Shown: positions 8,066 to 17,306, counted from the first letter of the stretch. The stretch: DNA of 64,000 bases from Salipiger thiooxidans (GCF_900102075.1 NZ_FNAV01000015.1:62001-126000); one strand, 5' to 3'. Numbers and translations: made by a program. The notes: generated by a model not told the origin, from the sequence alone.

Positions 8066-8851
8066 ATGGTCGAGAACGTCGTCCGTTCGGAGGCCCGAGG
8101 GCACGAAATACGCATTACAATTTGCCGTCCGGACCAGCGCAATGCCCTGAATCGCGACGTGGCAGAGGGAATCGTCGCCGCGCTCCAGGTGGCCGAGGCG
8201 GACGCAGATTGCCGGGTGATCGTGGTGACCGGCGAGGGCGAGCGCGCTTTCTGTGCCGGCGGCGACCTCAAGGCGGGGGCCGACGGCGGCCCGTTCGTTC
8301 AGGATCCGGCGGATCCGGGGCATTTTGCCGGCAGGTTGTTCGAAGCTCTTCACGCCTGTCGGAAACCGACCATCGCGCGCATCAACGGTGTGGCCGTTGG
8401 CGGGGGCGCGGGCATCATCTGTGCCTGCGATCTGGCGGTGATGGCGGATCACGCCAAAATCGGCACGCCCGAGGTAAAGGTGGGGCTGTTTCCCATGACC
8501 ATCGTTCCGCCGATGATGCGCGTGTTGCCACGGCGCAGGCTGATGGAGATGTTCATCACCGGCATCCCCCTGACGGCCGAGGAATCGCTGCGCCATGACC
8601 TGGTCAACTATGTGACAGACAGCGCCGGCCTTGATGACAAGGTCTCCGAACTGGTCGCGCAAATAGCCGCGCAATCGCCGACCGCGATCCGGTTGGGGAA
8701 ATACGCCTGCCACGCGATGGATGACATGACCTATCCGCAGCAGATGCGATTTGCGGAAACGCTGTTGCCGCGAATGGCACAGACCGAAGACGCGCGCGAG
8801 GGCTTCGACGCCTTCACTGCCAAACGCAAGCCGGAATGGACGGGCCGCTGA
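8066..8851 (+). CDS. Enoyl-CoA hydratase/isomerase family protein
   Basis: This 261-residue crotonase has AFCAGGDLKAG (about 61-71) and the second oxyanion-hole segment NGVAVGGGAGIICACD. The Glu164-equivalent is present as Glu136 in IGTPEVKVGLFPM, but the Glu144 position is Gly116. Single-Glu crotonases are seen among methylglutaconyl-CoA and isohexenylglutaconyl-CoA hydratases and among isomerases. It is the first gene of the rightward operon that continues with AtuA and a biotin-dependent carboxylase, where a hydratase acting after carboxylation is expected. It starts at ATG 8066 after GGGGAGGGTTCGGAA. Confidence 0.8.
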   Translation: MVENVVRSEARGHEIRITICRPDQRNALNRDVAEGIVAALQVAEADADCRVIVVTGEGERAFCAGGDLKAGADGGPFVQDPADPGHFAGRLFEALHACRKPTIARINGVAVGGGAGIICACDLAVMADHAKIGTPEVKVGLFPMTIVPPMMRVLPRRRLMEMFITGIPLTAEESLRHDLVNYVTDSAGLDDKVSELVAQIAAQSPTAIRLGKYACHAMDDMTYPQQMRFAETLLPRMAQTEDAREGFDAFTAKRKPEWTGR

Positions 8852-8872
8852 AACAGCGGGGAGGAGAAGACT

Positions 8873-10672
8873 ATGTCGGATCGAAAGCTGCGCATCGGAT
8901 GCGCGTCCGGTTTCTGGGGGGACACGCCCGAGGCCGTCGGCCAGCTGGTTTCCAGCGGCGATATTGACTACCTGGTGTTCGACTATCTGGCCGAGGTGAC
9001 GATGTCTCTGATGGCCCGCGCCCGCGCCAAGACGCCGGAGGCGGGCTTTGCGCCGGACTTCGTCAAGGCGCTGGTGCCGTGGTTGCCTGAGATCAAGGCC
9101 AGGGGGATCAAGGTGGTGGCCAATGCCGGTGGGGTGAACCCCCGCGGCTGCCGCGATGCGCTTGCCAGGGCGGCGGAAGAGGCTGGGATCGACCTGTCCG
9201 TCGGTGTCGTTCTGGGCGACGATCTGATGGACCGCGCGGACGAGATCCGCGACCGTGGCGTGACCGAAATGTTCTCTGGCGCGGATTTCCCCGACGATAT
9301 CTGGAGCATGAATGCCTATCTGGGCGCCCGCCCCATCGCCACCGCTCTGGACGGCGGCGCCGAGATCGTGATCACCGGGCGCTGCGCCGACAGCGCGGTG
9401 GCGCTTGGCCCGCTGATGCATGAATTCGGCTGGGGCGATGACGATTGGGACAAGCTCAGCCAGGGCTCGCTGGCGGGTCATCTGATCGAATGCGGACCGC
9501 AAGGGACGGGCGGCAACTTCACCGATTGGCAGGACGTGCCGGGCTGGGACAACATGGGCATGCCCATCGTCGAGATCTCGCCGGACGGCAGTTTTGTCAT
9601 GACCAAGACGCCCGATACCGGCGGACTGGTTGTGCCGGGCTCGGTCGGCGAACAGATGCTTTACGAAATCGGCGATCCGCGGGCCTATCTGCTTCCGGAC
9701 GTGATCTGCGACTGGTCCGGCGTCACGCTGGAACAGGTCGGCCCGGACCGCGTGCTGGTCAAGGGCGGCAAGGGCCTGGGGCGCACCGACAGCTACAAGG
9801 TGTCGGCCACCCATGCCGACGGCTGGCGCGCGGTCACCACGCTGACGCTGGCTGCCATCGACGCGCCAGCCAAGGCCGAGCGCGTCGCGGATGCGATCCT
9901 GACCCGCTGCCGCCGGATTTTCCGCGACAGGAACCTCGGCGACTTTCGGCAGGTCAGCGTCGAGGTTCTGGGGGCCGAGGCCGCCTATGGCGCCAACGCC
10001 CGCGCCCGAACCCGCGAAGTGGTGCTCAAGATCGGTGCGGCGCATGACGACCGGCGCGCGCTGAACATCTTTGCCGGGGAAATCGCACCGATGGCCATTT
10101 CCACCGCGCAGGGCCTGACCGGATTTTTTGCCGGGCGGCCGAAGGTGCAGCCGGTGGTCCGCCTTTTCTCGTTCCTGCAAGACAAGTCCGACACGCCCGT
10201 TGCGGTCGAGGTCGACGGCAAGGATGTGCCGGTCATCGTGGCCACCACGCCTGTGCAACTCGATCCGCCCGCCGTACCGCACGCAGACAGCCGCGACGCC
10301 GGCGCAGATGCGGTCAAGGTGCGGCTGGTCGATCTGGCCTGGGGCCGCTCCGGCGATAAGGGCGACATCGCCAATATCGGCATTCTGGCGCGCAAGCCCG
10401 AATATCTGCCCTATATCCGGTCGGCCCTGACCGAAGACGCGGTGAAAGACTATTTCGCCCATCTGTGCGACGGCCCGGTCGAACGCTTCGATCTACCCGG
10501 AAGCCATGCGCTGAACTTCCTGCTGCATGAATCGCTGGGCGGCGGCGGCATTGCCTCGGTCCGCATCGACCCGCAGGGCAAGGGGTTCGCGCAGATGCTG
10601 CTCGACATCGAAATTCCCGTACCGGCCGATCTGGCTGTGCAAAACGGGCTGCACCCCGCCAAGAGTGCGTGA
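8873..10672 (+). CDS. AtuA-family protein (acyclic terpene utilisation, DUF1446 type)
   Basis: This 599-residue protein begins RIGCASGFWGDTPEAV and carries the family segments FDYLAEVTMSLMARA, VVANAGGVNPRGC, ITGRCADSAVALGPLMHEFGW and a C-terminal part with LAWGRSGDKGDIANIGIL. AtuA is the first gene of the citronellol/geraniol gene cluster of Pseudomonas and its biochemical activity is, as far as I know, not settled. It is followed by biotin carboxylase, carrier and carboxyltransferase genes, so it may work with the carboxylase or on its product. The start ATG follows GGGGAGGAGAAG. Twelve bases separate it from the biotin carboxylase. Confidence 0.85.
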   Translation: MSDRKLRIGCASGFWGDTPEAVGQLVSSGDIDYLVFDYLAEVTMSLMARARAKTPEAGFAPDFVKALVPWLPEIKARGIKVVANAGGVNPRGCRDALARAAEEAGIDLSVGVVLGDDLMDRADEIRDRGVTEMFSGADFPDDIWSMNAYLGARPIATALDGGAEIVITGRCADSAVALGPLMHEFGWGDDDWDKLSQGSLAGHLIECGPQGTGGNFTDWQDVPGWDNMGMPIVEISPDGSFVMTKTPDTGGLVVPGSVGEQMLYEIGDPRAYLLPDVICDWSGVTLEQVGPDRVLVKGGKGLGRTDSYKVSATHADGWRAVTTLTLAAIDAPAKAERVADAILTRCRRIFRDRNLGDFRQVSVEVLGAEAAYGANARARTREVVLKIGAAHDDRRALNIFAGEIAPMAISTAQGLTGFFAGRPKVQPVVRLFSFLQDKSDTPVAVEVDGKDVPVIVATTPVQLDPPAVPHADSRDAGADAVKVRLVDLAWGRSGDKGDIANIGILARKPEYLPYIRSALTEDAVKDYFAHLCDGPVERFDLPGSHALNFLLHESLGGGGIASVRIDPQGKGFAQMLLDIEIPVPADLAVQNGLHPAKSA

Positions 10673-10683
10673 AAGGACGGATA

Positions 10684-12153
10684 ATGGGGATTTCCAAACT
10701 TCTGGTCGCCAATCGAGGCGAGATCGCGGCCCGCGTCCTGCGCACCGCCAGGGCGCGCGGCCTGGCGACCGCCGTCGTGCGGCACCGCTTGGAACAGGAG
10801 GGGCCGGCCCATCTGATTGCCGACGAGGTCGTGACCATCGACGGCCCCACCCCCGTGGCCGCCTATCTCGACATTCCGCAGATCGTCGAGGTCGCGAAAA
10901 AAATCGGCGCGGACGCGGTGCATCCGGGTTATGGATTCCTGTCGGAAAACGCGGGCTTTGTCGCTGCCCTGGAAAAGGCCGGCGTGACCTTCGTTGGCCC
11001 CACATCCGAGGTCATCGACCTGATGGGCGACAAGATCCGCGCGCGCGCCTTTGTCGAGGAGCGCGGCTTTCCGGTTGCCCCCTCGGCCATCGAGGATGAC
11101 GACCCCGCAAGTTTTGTCGAACGCTCCCGCGCGGTCGGCTATCCACTGCTGATCAAGCCCTCGGCGGGCGGCGGCGGCAAGGGGATGCGCGTGGTGCGCG
11201 AAGACGGCGCGTTAGAGTCGGAAATCGAAACCGCGCGCCGCGAGGGCGAGCGTTATTTCGGCGACGGGCGGCTGTTCGTCGAACGCTATATCGAACGTCC
11301 GCGCCATATCGAGGTGCAGGTGATGGGCGACGGGCAGGGCAATGTGGTCCATTTCTGGGAACGCGAGTGCTCGATCCAGCGCCGGTTCCAGAAGATCATC
11401 GAGGAAACGCCCTCGCCGGCGCTGACCCCCGAACAGCGAGACGAGATCTGCGAAACCGCCGCCGGCATCGCCCGCGCCGTCAATTATCGCGGCGCTGGCA
11501 CGGTCGAGTTCATCTATGCGCAGGACGGCTCCTTTTATTTCCTCGAAATGAACACCCGGCTTCAGGTTGAACATCCGGTGACCGAGATGGTGACGGGGTA
11601 TGACCTTGTCGCCGAACAGCTGCGCATCGCGGCGGGCGAGGGGCTGAGCGCAGCGCAGACCGACATTCCGCAGTCAGGTCATTCGATCGAGCTGCGCATC
11701 TGCGCCGAGGACGCAACGGAAGATTTCCGCCCCGCGATCGGCGACATCCTGCTGCTGGACGAGCCGCAGGGCGAGGGCGTGCGTGTGGACAGCGGCATTC
11801 TGGACGGTGGCAAGGTCACCACCGACTTTGACCCGATGCTCTCCAAGCTGATCGTGCACGGGCCGGATCGCACGCAGGCCATCGCCCGCGCGCGGCAAGC
11901 GGTGCGGAATTATGTGATCCTCGGGGTGACCACCAACACTGGTTATCTCGATGCGATCCTTGCGCACCCTGATTTCGCCTCGGGCAATGTCTCGACCGGG
12001 TTTCTGGCCGAGCAGGCCGAGGCGCTGACCGCGCCGGGCGAAGATGTGACCGAGCTGCTGATGGCGGTCGCCGCCCTGTCGGATGAACGGCTGGTGAGCG
12101 ACGTGATGCAGATACCCGAGATGCACCGGAAAATGGGCGGGTGGAGAAACTGA
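10684..12153 (+). CDS. Biotin carboxylase subunit of an acyl-CoA carboxylase (no fused biotin domain)
   Basis: This 489-residue ATP-grasp enzyme has ANRGEIAARVLRTAR near the start, the ATP-binding glycine loop SAGGGGKGM at about 160-168, and EMNTRLQVEHPVTE near 288. It carboxylates biotin using ATP and bicarbonate. It ends after the biotin carboxylase C-terminal domain, and the biotin carrier is a separate gene starting in its stop codon (TGATG). Fused alpha subunits, as in the second system at 19752, are about 660 residues. ATG 10684 is preferred to an in-frame GTG at 10669 because AAAGGA lies just upstream of it. Arg31-33 of the motif near TAVVRH is less standard than the AVYSEAD seen in most homologues. 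Confidence 0.85.
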   Translation: MGISKLLVANRGEIAARVLRTARARGLATAVVRHRLEQEGPAHLIADEVVTIDGPTPVAAYLDIPQIVEVAKKIGADAVHPGYGFLSENAGFVAALEKAGVTFVGPTSEVIDLMGDKIRARAFVEERGFPVAPSAIEDDDPASFVERSRAVGYPLLIKPSAGGGGKGMRVVREDGALESEIETARREGERYFGDGRLFVERYIERPRHIEVQVMGDGQGNVVHFWERECSIQRRFQKIIEETPSPALTPEQRDEICETAAGIARAVNYRGAGTVEFIYAQDGSFYFLEMNTRLQVEHPVTEMVTGYDLVAEQLRIAAGEGLSAAQTDIPQSGHSIELRICAEDATEDFRPAIGDILLLDEPQGEGVRVDSGILDGGKVTTDFDPMLSKLIVHGPDRTQAIARARQAVRNYVILGVTTNTGYLDAILAHPDFASGNVSTGFLAEQAEALTAPGEDVTELLMAVAALSDERLVSDVMQIPEMHRKMGGWRN

Positions 12154-12656
12154 TGCGGCGGATATACCAGATCGACGGCGACGAGACCGAATGCTGGCTG
12201 TCCCATGACGGCAATCGTTTTATCCTCAACACGCCCGATGGCGCGGTTCCCTGCCAATTGGACCCCACCGGGGCGCCCGGTGGCCATGTGCTGCGCGCGC
12301 GCGGGCGCGTGCAGGACGTGCGGCTGGCCGTCGGCCCTGACGCGACTTTTGTGCATATGAACGGGCGGACCTACGCGATCGGGCGGATCGATCCCGCCGA
12401 GCGTCTGGCCGGACGCGATGGCGTCGCCGCCGATGACCGCATCGTCGCGCCGATGCCCGGCGTGGTCGTGTCGGTGAACGCAAAGCCCGGCGATCACGTC
12501 AAGGAAGGCCAGCGGTTGCTTGTCATCGAAAGCATGAAACTCGAAACCAGCCTGACCGCGCCGCGCGACGGCGTGGTGGCCGAAATACCATTTGCCGAGG
12601 GCGACAGTTTCGGGCTGAAGGCCACGCTTGCCCTGCTGGCTCCGGAGGAGGAGTGA
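12153..12656 (+). CDS. Biotin carboxyl carrier protein of the AtuA-linked carboxylase
   Basis: This 167-residue protein has a C-terminal biotinyl domain. The sequence VIESMKLETSL places the biotinylated lysine at about residue 129, with the usual AMKM replaced by SMKL. The lead-in APMPGVVVSVNAKPGDHVKEGQ is typical. The first 90 residues form an unassigned beta-rich part that may bind the partner subunits like the BT domain of fused alpha chains. It starts by overlap with the biotin carboxylase stop and ends just before the carboxyltransferase, so three separate genes make one enzyme. Confidence 0.85.
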   Translation: MRRIYQIDGDETECWLSHDGNRFILNTPDGAVPCQLDPTGAPGGHVLRARGRVQDVRLAVGPDATFVHMNGRTYAIGRIDPAERLAGRDGVAADDRIVAPMPGVVVSVNAKPGDHVKEGQRLLVIESMKLETSLTAPRDGVVAEIPFAEGDSFGLKATLALLAPEEE

Positions 12657-12658
12657 CC

Positions 12659-14266
12659 ATGCGCCGGATCGAAAGCCAGATCGACACCAATGCCCCTGAC
12701 TTCAGGGCCAATCACGCGGCCATGTCCGAGCGGCTGAAAGAGTTTCACGCCCGCCAGCACGCGGCGCGTTTCGAACGCCCGCAGCGCGATATCGACCGTT
12801 TGGCGCGTCAGAACAAGCTGGGCGTGCGCGAGCGGCTGAAGCTGCTGCTGGACCCCGGCACACCGTTTCTGGAGTTCTCGACGCTCGCCGCCTGTCGCGA
12901 ATATGATGGCGCTGTGCCCGGTGCCGCCGTGGTGACGGGCATCGGCATCGTGCAGGGGCGCGAGGTCGCCATTCACGCCAACGACGCCAGCGTCAAGGGC
13001 GGCGCATGGTATCCCCATACCGTCAAGAAAATCGTGCGGCTTCTGGATGTGGCATTGGAAAACCGCCTGCCGGTTGTCCATATCTGCGACAGCGCCGGCG
13101 GTTTCCTTCCGTTGCAGCACGGCGTCTTTCCCGACCGCTATCTGGGCGGACGCGTCTTTCGCAATCAGGTCAAGCTGAGCCAGGCGAACATCCCGCAAAT
13201 CGCGGTGGTCGGCGGGCATTGCACCGCAGGGGGCGCCTATGTGCCGACGCTGAGCGATTACAACATCATCATCGAAGGCACCGGGGCGATTTTCCTCGGG
13301 GGTCCGCCGCTGGTGAAGGCCGCCACCGGCGAAGAGGTCGGCGTTCAGGAGCTGGGCGGGGCGGTCATGCACACCTCGGTCTCGGGCACCGGCGATTACC
13401 GCGCCGCCACCGAAGAACAGGCCTTTTCACTGGCGCGCGAAATTGTCAGCCAGTGGAAACGCACGCCCAAAACGATCATCGAAACCGCCTCCTTCGAGGA
13501 ACCTTACTACGACCCCAAGGAACTCTACGGGATCATCCCCAAGGACCGGAAAACCCAGTTCGACATGCGCGAGGTTCTGGCCCGGATCGTGGACGGTTCG
13601 CGCTTTCACGAATATCAGCCCGATTACGGCACCACCATGATCTGCGGCTTTGCCCATATCTGGGGCTATAAGGTGGGGATTTTGGCCAACAACGGGGTGC
13701 TGTTCAACGACAGCTCGCTCAAGGCCGCGCATTTCATGCAGCTTTGCAACCAGAACCGCACGCCTCTGGTCTTTTTCCAGAACATCACCGGCTACATGGT
13801 GGGGCGCGAATACGAAGAGCGCGGCATCGCCAAGGACGGCGCCAAGATGCTGATGGCGCAGGGTGGGTCGGTCGTGCCGAAATTTACTGTGATCGCCAAT
13901 GCGTCATATGGGGCGGGCAATTACGGCATGTGCGGACGGGCCTGGGATGCGCGCACGCTGTTCATGTGGCCACAGGCCGAAATCGGCGTGATGGGGGCGG
14001 ATCAGGCCGCAAACACCATGGCCGACGTCAAGATCCGGCAGCTTCAGCGCGAAGGCAAGGAGTTGAGCGAAGAGGAAATCGCCGCGATACGCGACCCGGT
14101 GCTGGAAAAATTCCGGCGCGATGTCGAAGCCTATACCTCGACCTCGGAAATGTGGGACGACGGTATCCTCGACCCGGCCGACACCCGCAACGCGCTTGGC
14201 ATGTCGATTTCCGCCTCGCTGAACGCACCGATCGACGATCCGCACTATGGTGTCTTCCGGCTGTAA
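12659..14266 (+). CDS. Acyl-CoA carboxylase carboxyltransferase (beta) subunit, AtuA-linked
   Basis: This 535-residue carboxyltransferase has two crotonase-like halves. The N half holds VTGIGIVQGREVAIHANDASVKGGAW and GGHCTAGGAYVPTLSD. The C half holds GILANNGVLFNDSSLKAAHFMQLCNQ and ASYGAGNYGMCGRAWDART. It moves CO2 from biotin to an acyl-CoA. The pattern is that of methylcrotonyl/geranyl-CoA carboxylases, but HTVKKIVRLLDVALENRLPVVHICDSAGG and LGGPPLVKAATGEEVGVQELGGAVMH differ from the second beta subunit at 17355, so substrate range is likely different. ATG 12659 follows GGAGGAGGAG. A hairpin terminator follows the stop. Confidence 0.85.
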   Translation: MRRIESQIDTNAPDFRANHAAMSERLKEFHARQHAARFERPQRDIDRLARQNKLGVRERLKLLLDPGTPFLEFSTLAACREYDGAVPGAAVVTGIGIVQGREVAIHANDASVKGGAWYPHTVKKIVRLLDVALENRLPVVHICDSAGGFLPLQHGVFPDRYLGGRVFRNQVKLSQANIPQIAVVGGHCTAGGAYVPTLSDYNIIIEGTGAIFLGGPPLVKAATGEEVGVQELGGAVMHTSVSGTGDYRAATEEQAFSLAREIVSQWKRTPKTIIETASFEEPYYDPKELYGIIPKDRKTQFDMREVLARIVDGSRFHEYQPDYGTTMICGFAHIWGYKVGILANNGVLFNDSSLKAAHFMQLCNQNRTPLVFFQNITGYMVGREYEERGIAKDGAKMLMAQGGSVVPKFTVIANASYGAGNYGMCGRAWDARTLFMWPQAEIGVMGADQAANTMADVKIRQLQREGKELSEEEIAAIRDPVLEKFRRDVEAYTSTSEMWDDGILDPADTRNALGMSISASLNAPIDDPHYGVFRL

Positions 14267-14274
14267 AAGATCAC

Positions 14275-14303
14275 GCCCCGGCGCGCCGCGCTGGCGCCGG
14301 GGC
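14275..14303. terminator. Strong GC hairpin between convergent genes
   Basis: GCCCCGGCGC and GCGCCGGGGC form perfect 10-base arms around a 9-base loop, 8 bases after the carboxyltransferase stop and 17 bases before the end of the convergent carbonic-anhydrase-like gene. There is no T-tract on either side, so it may act bidirectionally or with Rho. Confidence 0.55.
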
Positions 14304-14319
14304 CCGAAGGCGCGGCGCG

Positions 14320-14931
14320 TCAGGTCGCCTTCTGCCGCGCCTCCTGTATCGACACGACATCAGAGGCCGCCATCTCCGGCCTGTTGGCCTCGACCGCTTT
14401 CAGGGGGTCAACAGGCTTCAATCCGGCCAGACAGTCGCGCGCCAATTGCTGATATTCGGCCGTCCCGCGGGTTTTCCATGCGATTTCCTTGTCGCTGACC
14501 TCGCGGATAACCTTTGCCGGCGATCCGACCACCATGGAACGCGGCGGGATCACCGTTTCGCCCCGCACGAACGCCTGCGCGCCGACAATCGATTCCGCGC
14601 CCAGCATGACGCCGTCCATGATGACGGCATTCATGCCGACCAGAGCATTCCGTCCGACGGTGCACCCGTGCAGGATCGCGCCGTGGCCGATATGACCGTC
14701 GGTTTCGACCACCGCATCACGGCCGGGGAAGGAATGGAGGATGCAATTGTCCTGAACATTGGCCCCGTCGCCGATCACGATCCTGCCAAAATCGCCCCGC
14801 AGGCTTGCGCCGGGCCCGATATAGCACCCCTGGCCGAGTATGACGTTTCCGATCAGCACAGCCTGAGGATGAACGAATGTCCCCTCGGGAACAACGGGAA
14901 CGAAGCCCTTGAATTCATAGCAATACGCCAT
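14320..14931 (-). CDS. Gamma-carbonic-anhydrase-fold hexapeptide protein, PaaY/CaiE type
   Basis: This 203-residue left-handed beta-helix protein has recurring hexapeptides ([53 protein letters not shown]). Histidines in CILHSF and [11 protein letters not shown] match the metal ligands of the gamma-carbonic-anhydrase fold. PaaY from phenylacetate operons is a thioesterase of this fold, while other members hydrate CO2. Either role makes sense here: clearing a dead-end CoA ester, or supplying bicarbonate for two adjacent carboxylases. ATG at 14929-14931 was chosen for AGGAAG 7 bases upstream. It is divergent from the thiolase across two operator copies. Confidence 0.8.
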   Translation of the reverse strand: MAYCYEFKGFVPVVPEGTFVHPQAVLIGNVILGQGCYIGPGASLRGDFGRIVIGDGANVQDNCILHSFPGRDAVVETDGHIGHGAILHGCTVGRNALVGMNAVIMDGVMLGAESIVGAQAFVRGETVIPPRSMVVGSPAKVIREVSDKEIAWKTRGTAEYQQLARDCLAGLKPVDPLKAVEANRPEMAASDVVSIQEARQKAT

Positions 14932-15070
14932 TGTTTTCTTCCTTTTGCGGACTGGACGTCTCTGGAGTCCGACAGCAGGCGCCCGATGTTCGGCATCCGC
15001 CATTCCAACGCTGGTGCGGGTCTGACGGTCGGAAGCGAACTGGCGTTTCAGACGTCGAGGGAAGGTTATT

Positions 15071-15084
15071 CAAACACATGTTAG
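15071..15084. promoter_or_regulatory. TetR-type operator CAAACACATGTTAG
   Basis: This is identical to the 14-mer at 7979 and lies 140 bases upstream of the leftward PaaY-like gene in the divergent region shared with the thiolase operon. The following AGAAA also matches at both sites. Confidence 0.65.
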
Positions 15085-15147
15085 AAAATTCGGCAAGCAC
15101 CACCACCGCGTGACGTTGTTGACAGTGCCTTCCGTCGGTATGTAAAT

Positions 15148-15161
15148 CTAACAACTGGTAG
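15148..15161. promoter_or_regulatory. TetR-type operator CTAACAACTGGTAG
   Basis: This is a second, less perfect copy of the repeat (11 of 14 positions shared with the site at 1537), 55 bases upstream of the thiolase start. Its centre is 77 bp from the centre of the site at 15071. Two sites in one divergent promoter could bind one fused regulator each. Confidence 0.55.
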
Positions 15162-15215
15162 AAAATGTGATGGCGTTCGACTCATGGCGCTTGGATCAAA
15201 GCGGGAGAGAGAAAG

Positions 15216-16400
15216 ATGAAAGACAAGGCTTATGTCGTCGGCGTCGGGATGGTTCCGTTCCAGAAGCCGGGAAAATCCGAAAGCTATGATGTCATGGCAA
15301 CCGCGGCCACTCGTTCTGCGCTGGCCGACGCGGGGCTGGCTTATGACAAGGTCGAGCAGGCGTATGTGGGGTATGTCTACGGTGACAGCACCTGCGGCCA
15401 GCGGGCCCTGTACCATGTCGGCATGACCGGCATTCCGGTTTTGAACGTCAACAACAACTGCTCGACCGGGTCGTCCGCCCTGTTTCTGGCCCGCCAGGCC
15501 GTCGAGAGCGGCGCGGTAGAGTGCGCTCTGGCGCTTGGCTTCGAACAGATGCAGCCCGGCGCAATCGGCGCGATGTTCACCGATCGGGTAAGTCCGTTCG
15601 CGGCGTTCGACGAAGAAACCGACGACCTGGTGGGCAATCCGGACATTCCGCTGGCGCTTCGGTATTTCGGCGGCGCCGGCAAGGCACATATGGAGGAATT
15701 CGGCACGCCGCTGGAAACCTTCGCGAAGATCCGCGCCAAGTCCAGCCGTCATGCGGCCAAGAACCCGGTTGCCCTGTTCCGCCAGGAAGTAACCGCAGAC
15801 GACGTCATGGCGGCGCAGGTCGTCTGGCCCGGCGTGATGACCAAGCTGATGGCTTGCCCGCCGACCTGCGGCGCGGCGGCGGCAATCGTCTGTTCCAAAG
15901 CCTTTGCCGACAAGCATGGGCTTGACAGCTCGGTGCGGATCGCGGCCCAGGCGATGACGACGGACGGGCCCGAGACCTTCAACGCCCATGACATGCGCGA
16001 GGTGGTCGGCTTCTCGATGGCCAAGCGCGCCGCCGATCAGGTCTACGAGGCGGCGGGCATCGGCCCGAAGGATGTGGACGTGGTCGAACTGCACGATTGT
16101 TTCGCCCATAACGAGCTGATCACCTACGAGGCGCTTGGCCTTTGCGCACGCGGCGATGCAGCGAAATTCGTTGACGATGGCGACAATACCTATGGCGGCA
16201 AATACGTGACCAACCCATCGGGCGGTCTGTTGTCCAAGGGCCACCCGCTTGGGGCGACCGGTCTTGCGCAATGCACCGAGCTTGTTCAGCAGCTGCGCGG
16301 ACAGGCCGATGCGCGTCAGGTCGACGGCGCGCGCCTGGCGCTTCAGCACAACCTCGGCCTTGGTGGGGCCTGTGTGACCACGCTTTATGAAAAAGTCTGA
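15216..16400 (+). CDS. SCP2/SCP-x-type thiolase (acetyl-CoA acyltransferase)
   Basis: This 394-residue thiolase has the nucleophile Cys82 in VNNNCSTGSSA and the second active-site region SKGHPLGATG with His343. The motif ELHDCFAHNELITYEALGLC is typical of the SCP-x family, which accepts 2-methyl-branched 3-ketoacyl-CoAs that ordinary thiolases do not cleave. It is the first gene of the operon with the second carboxylase and would release acetyl- or propionyl-CoA from the chain. The start at 15216 follows GGGAGAGAGAAAG. It contrasts with the thiolase-like gene at 56998, which has lost the Cys. Confidence 0.85.
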   Translation: MKDKAYVVGVGMVPFQKPGKSESYDVMATAATRSALADAGLAYDKVEQAYVGYVYGDSTCGQRALYHVGMTGIPVLNVNNNCSTGSSALFLARQAVESGAVECALALGFEQMQPGAIGAMFTDRVSPFAAFDEETDDLVGNPDIPLALRYFGGAGKAHMEEFGTPLETFAKIRAKSSRHAAKNPVALFRQEVTADDVMAAQVVWPGVMTKLMACPPTCGAAAAIVCSKAFADKHGLDSSVRIAAQAMTTDGPETFNAHDMREVVGFSMAKRAADQVYEAAGIGPKDVDVVELHDCFAHNELITYEALGLCARGDAAKFVDDGDNTYGGKYVTNPSGGLLSKGHPLGATGLAQCTELVQQLRGQADARQVDGARLALQHNLGLGGACVTTLYEKV

Positions 16401-16424
16401 CGGCGTCATTCGGGAGGATAAACC

Positions 16425-17255
16425 ATGACTGACAAACTTGACGGGCGCGTGGCGCTGGTCTCCGGTTCGGGCCGGGGCATCGGGCGTGAAATCGCGCTCA
16501 AACTGGCCTCGGAAGGGGCCCGCGTCGTGATCAACGATCTGGATGCCGACCCGGCCAATGAAACCGCCGAGGCGGTGCGCGCCGCTGGCGGCGAAGCGGT
16601 GGTCTGTGCCGGTAGCGTCACCGAAGACGGCTTTGCCGAACGGTTCATCAAGACCGGCGTCGACAGCTTTGGCGGGCTGGACATCATCGTAAATAACGCC
16701 GGCTACACCTGGGACAGCGTCGTTCAGAAGATGAGTGACGAACAATGGCAGGCGATCATCGACGTGCACCTGACCGCGCCCTTCAAGATCCTGCGCGCCG
16801 CTCAGCCGGTGATCAGCGCCAAGGCCAAAGAAGAAGCCGCCGCCGGACAAGAGGTGTTCCGCAAGGTTGTGAACATCTCGTCCATCGCGGGCACCGGCGG
16901 CAACGCGGGCCAGATCAACTATGCCGCCGCCAAGTCCGGCATTCTGGGGGTCACCCGGACGATGGCCAAGGAATGGGGCCGCTACAAGGTCAACGTCAAT
17001 GCCGTGGCCTTCGGCCCGATCCGAACCCGCCTGACCGAGGGCAGCGCGGACGGCGACAGCACGATCAAGGTCGAGGAAAAAGAGATCAAGGTCGGCGTGA
17101 ACCCCGACCTTCTGTCCCAGATGGAACGGATGATCCCGCTGGGCCGGGTCGGCACACCGCAAGAGGCCGCGGGCGCGGTCTATCTGTTCTGTGCGCCGGA
17201 ATCGAACTTCATCTCGGGCCAGCACATCATCTGCGGCGGTGGCTTCGTGATCTAG
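16425..17255 (+). CDS. SDR-family 3-hydroxyacyl-CoA dehydrogenase-like protein
   Basis: This 276-residue short-chain dehydrogenase has SGSGRGIGRE (about 14-23), NNAGYTWDS and the complete catalytic set in VNISSIAGTGGNAGQINYAAAK, ending ISGQHIICGGGFVI. An insertion around AKEEAAAGQEVFRK and another near DGDSTIKVEEKEIKVGVN make it longer than a minimal SDR. It follows the thiolase by 24 bases and would form the 3-ketoacyl-CoA that the thiolase cleaves. In Pseudomonas the atu cluster also encodes two SDRs with ill-defined roles, so direct equivalence is not claimed. Confidence 0.8.
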   Translation: MTDKLDGRVALVSGSGRGIGREIALKLASEGARVVINDLDADPANETAEAVRAAGGEAVVCAGSVTEDGFAERFIKTGVDSFGGLDIIVNNAGYTWDSVVQKMSDEQWQAIIDVHLTAPFKILRAAQPVISAKAKEEAAAGQEVFRKVVNISSIAGTGGNAGQINYAAAKSGILGVTRTMAKEWGRYKVNVNAVAFGPIRTRLTEGSADGDSTIKVEEKEIKVGVNPDLLSQMERMIPLGRVGTPQEAAGAVYLFCAPESNFISGQHIICGGGFVI

Positions 17256-17306
17256 CACCGGCCGACTTGGCCGCGTGTTCGGGTCCTGACTGACGATTGG
17301 GATTCC

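Noticed and set aside
8042-10462. Very long leftward open frame opposite the AtuA gene
   Set aside because: It is a GC-driven mirror of a well-supported gene. The translation is Arg/Gly/His-rich, has no ribosome binding site and no family features. The same applies to 15081-17651 and 55549-58188.
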